A stretch of 64,000 bases of DNA, from positions 806,001-870,000 of the forward strand of contig NZ_CP014943.1 of NCBI RefSeq assembly GCF_002077175.1, in the 5' to 3' direction. The stretch comes from Colwellia sp. PAMC 21821. GTDB lineage: Bacteria > Pseudomonadota > Gammaproteobacteria > Enterobacterales > Alteromonadaceae. Shown piece by piece: positions 62,716 to 64,000 of the stretch. Under the pieces are notes generated by a model. The model did not search any database and was not told where the DNA came from. It worked only from the letters and a program-made list of their open reading frames with translations. Within the stretch, counting starts at the first letter, position 1. The number at the start of each line of letters is the position of its first letter. The translations under genes were made by a program, and so were the position numbers.

Positions 62716-64000
62716 AAGAAACTTACTCCTAACAACAGTAATATGGCTAAACCAAAGGCCGCCAAATACCAGCGTAAACTGCCATTTTGTACCAGCAATA
62801 ATGCATCGTGCCACAAGCTAACGTACCAAACATTGAGCATAATAATTTGGTCGAATATATCGCGTTTATTTAGCTCGGCAAGCCACTGATAAGGTTTAAC
62901 TAACACTGCATCATATAAAGTGTCAAAACCTAAACCATGACGGCAGAACACTACAAGCTTACTTTCACTGGCTTTAATTTGATGTTCGCTGCCTTTCATT
63001 GCAGCACTACGATAGCTTTTAAAATAAAACCAAGAAAACACAATACCTATAAATGGCGTAATAATGGCAATTGTATGTAACCAATTAGGTTCATCCAATG
63101 ATGCTAATGGCGTTTGTATAAATGTTGAGAACACTAATGTAAGATCCAGCGGAATAAGTCCACCAAATAATGACAGCAGCGCTAACACAATTAATGCACT
63201 ACGTAACAAAGTACTTTTTTCTGTGTGGGGCTTTTCAGTGAAGCGCGCAGACCCCAGAAAGGCAAGAAAGAATAACCGGCAACTATAAATACTGGTTAAT
63301 AGTGCTCCTAAAATAGCGCACCACCATAACATTGGCCCCGCAGTATTAGACGACCAAAGCTGAGCAATAATCGCTTCTTTGGAGAAAAATCCTGAAGTCC
63401 CCGGTAACGCCATCAAACAAATTAAACCAACAATAAACAAACTGCTTTCAAACGGCAGTTTCTTCAATAAACCGCCCATGTTGAAAAGATTTTGTTGATG
63501 ATGCAGCGCATAAATAACCGCTCCTGCCGTTAAGAACAATAGTGCTTTAAAAAAAGCATGGGTCATTAAATGAAATACGCCTGCAGACCATGCACCCGCG
63601 CCCAACGCCAGCATCATATAACCAATTTGGCTCATGGTTGAATAGGCGAGAACGCGCTTAATATCGGTTTGTGCTAATGCCGCAATGCCAGCGAGTAATA
63701 GAGTTAAGGCTCCAAGCCAAGCGACATAATTCATTACTTCAGGCGATAATAAAAAGATGCCATGCATGCGGGCAATTAAATACACCCCGGCGGTAACCAT
63801 AGTGGCGGCATGTATCAGTGCGCTAACCGGTGTTGGCCCAGCCATAGCATCAGGTAACCAAGTTTGCAGGGGTAATTGTGCTGATTTACCGACCGCGCCA
63901 CCGAGTAATAACAAGGCAATCCAATAAATATCATTTGCGTGCTCTATGTTAGCAACCGAATTAGCGCTAGCCGCAATATTATTGGCTTGTTGTGCTAATG
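62712..64000 (-). CDS. nuoL: NADH-quinone oxidoreductase subunit L, partial
   Basis: The C-terminal 430 or so residues of NuoL; the frame is open to the window edge, so the start is missing. It shows GGAVGKSAQLPLQTWLPDAMAGPTPVSALIHAATMVTAGVYL, LAYSTMSQIGYMMLALG and the HAFFKALLFL segment, followed by the long C-terminal lateral-helix region. It is the distal proton-pumping subunit of complex I. Its TGA overlaps the nuoM start. Confidence 0.95.
   Translation of the reverse strand, partial: LAQQANNIAASANSVANIEHANDIYWIALLLLGGAVGKSAQLPLQTWLPDAMAGPTPVSALIHAATMVTAGVYLIARMHGIFLLSPEVMNYVAWLGALTLLLAGIAALAQTDIKRVLAYSTMSQIGYMMLALGAGAWSAGVFHLMTHAFFKALLFLTAGAVIYALHHQQNLFNMGGLLKKLPFESSLFIVGLICLMALPGTSGFFSKEAIIAQLWSSNTAGPMLWWCAILGALLTSIYSCRLFFLAFLGSARFTEKPHTEKSTLLRSALIVLALLSLFGGLIPLDLTLVFSTFIQTPLASLDEPNWLHTIAIITPFIGIVFSWFYFKSYRSAAMKGSEHQIKASESKLVVFCRHGLGFDTLYDAVLVKPYQWLAELNKRDIFDQIIMLNVWYVSLWHDALLLVQNGSLRWYLAAFGLAILLLLGVSFL

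Overview
The window looks like chromosomal DNA of a marine gammaproteobacterium of the Alteromonadales, most likely Colwelliaceae (Colwellia or Thalassotalea). This is inferred from the AT-rich composition, the full iscRSUA-hscBA-fdx operon, the E. coli-like families (SuhB, TrmJ, CysE, DeaD, Nuo) and the ATACCAA-ended miniature elements. I could not run a database search. No rRNA, tRNA, CRISPR array or prophage was seen.

Layout. 1-4439: two facing gene groups for sugar-acid catabolism (SDR dehydrogenase, lactonase-like amidohydrolase and an AsnC regulator on +; enolase-superfamily dehydratase and class II aldolase on -). 4555-9346: single genes (NRDE protein, ThrE-type exporter, TetR regulator, PilZ-like protein) and several very small genes, two of them (5420-5593 and 8529-8597) found by reading the sequence directly. 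9508-9974: a miniature element with a second miniature element inside it. 10001-22167: a giant repetitive surface protein of about 4055 residues, with 26 Ig-like repeats and a calcium-binding thrombospondin-3 tail. It is split near its N-terminus by a one-base change in a G6 tract.

22738-30151: a Zn-ribbon protein, an exported M24 peptidase, a TetR regulator and a stand-alone MlaC-like protein sharing one operator, a lipoprotein penicillin/AHL-acylase-like enzyme, and a LysR regulator. 30292-37097: a tripartite RND efflux operon plus an MDR oxidoreductase, divergent from the LysR gene. 37342-39013: a BlaI repressor with an M56-TonB membrane protease and two BlaI-type operators. 39254-41680: a GAF-GAF-GGDEF-EAL protein.

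41895-43557: a second copy of the inner miniature element, inverted and interrupted by an IS110-family (IS1111-type) element. The intact copy at 9568-9823 allows exact reconstruction of the insertion and points to a guide-RNA candidate. 43660-50913: isc/hsc/fdx, cysE and trmJ on the - strand, with an IscR type-1-like site in front of iscR; suhB is divergent. 52207-54980: three tandem copies of a 640-bp non-coding unit, the second invaded at its start by an IS4-family element with an 11-bp target duplication. 55034-64000: hppD, deaD with a long leader, a DGSG-repeat lipoprotein gene broken by one in-frame stop, and the nuoL-nuoM-nuoN end of the complex I operon, with nuoL running off the window edge.

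The most unusual signals are the giant repeat protein with a possible on/off tract, the IS1111-type element caught in a reconstructable site, the structured 640-bp repeat array, and the matched TetR operators linking a regulator to an orphan MlaC.
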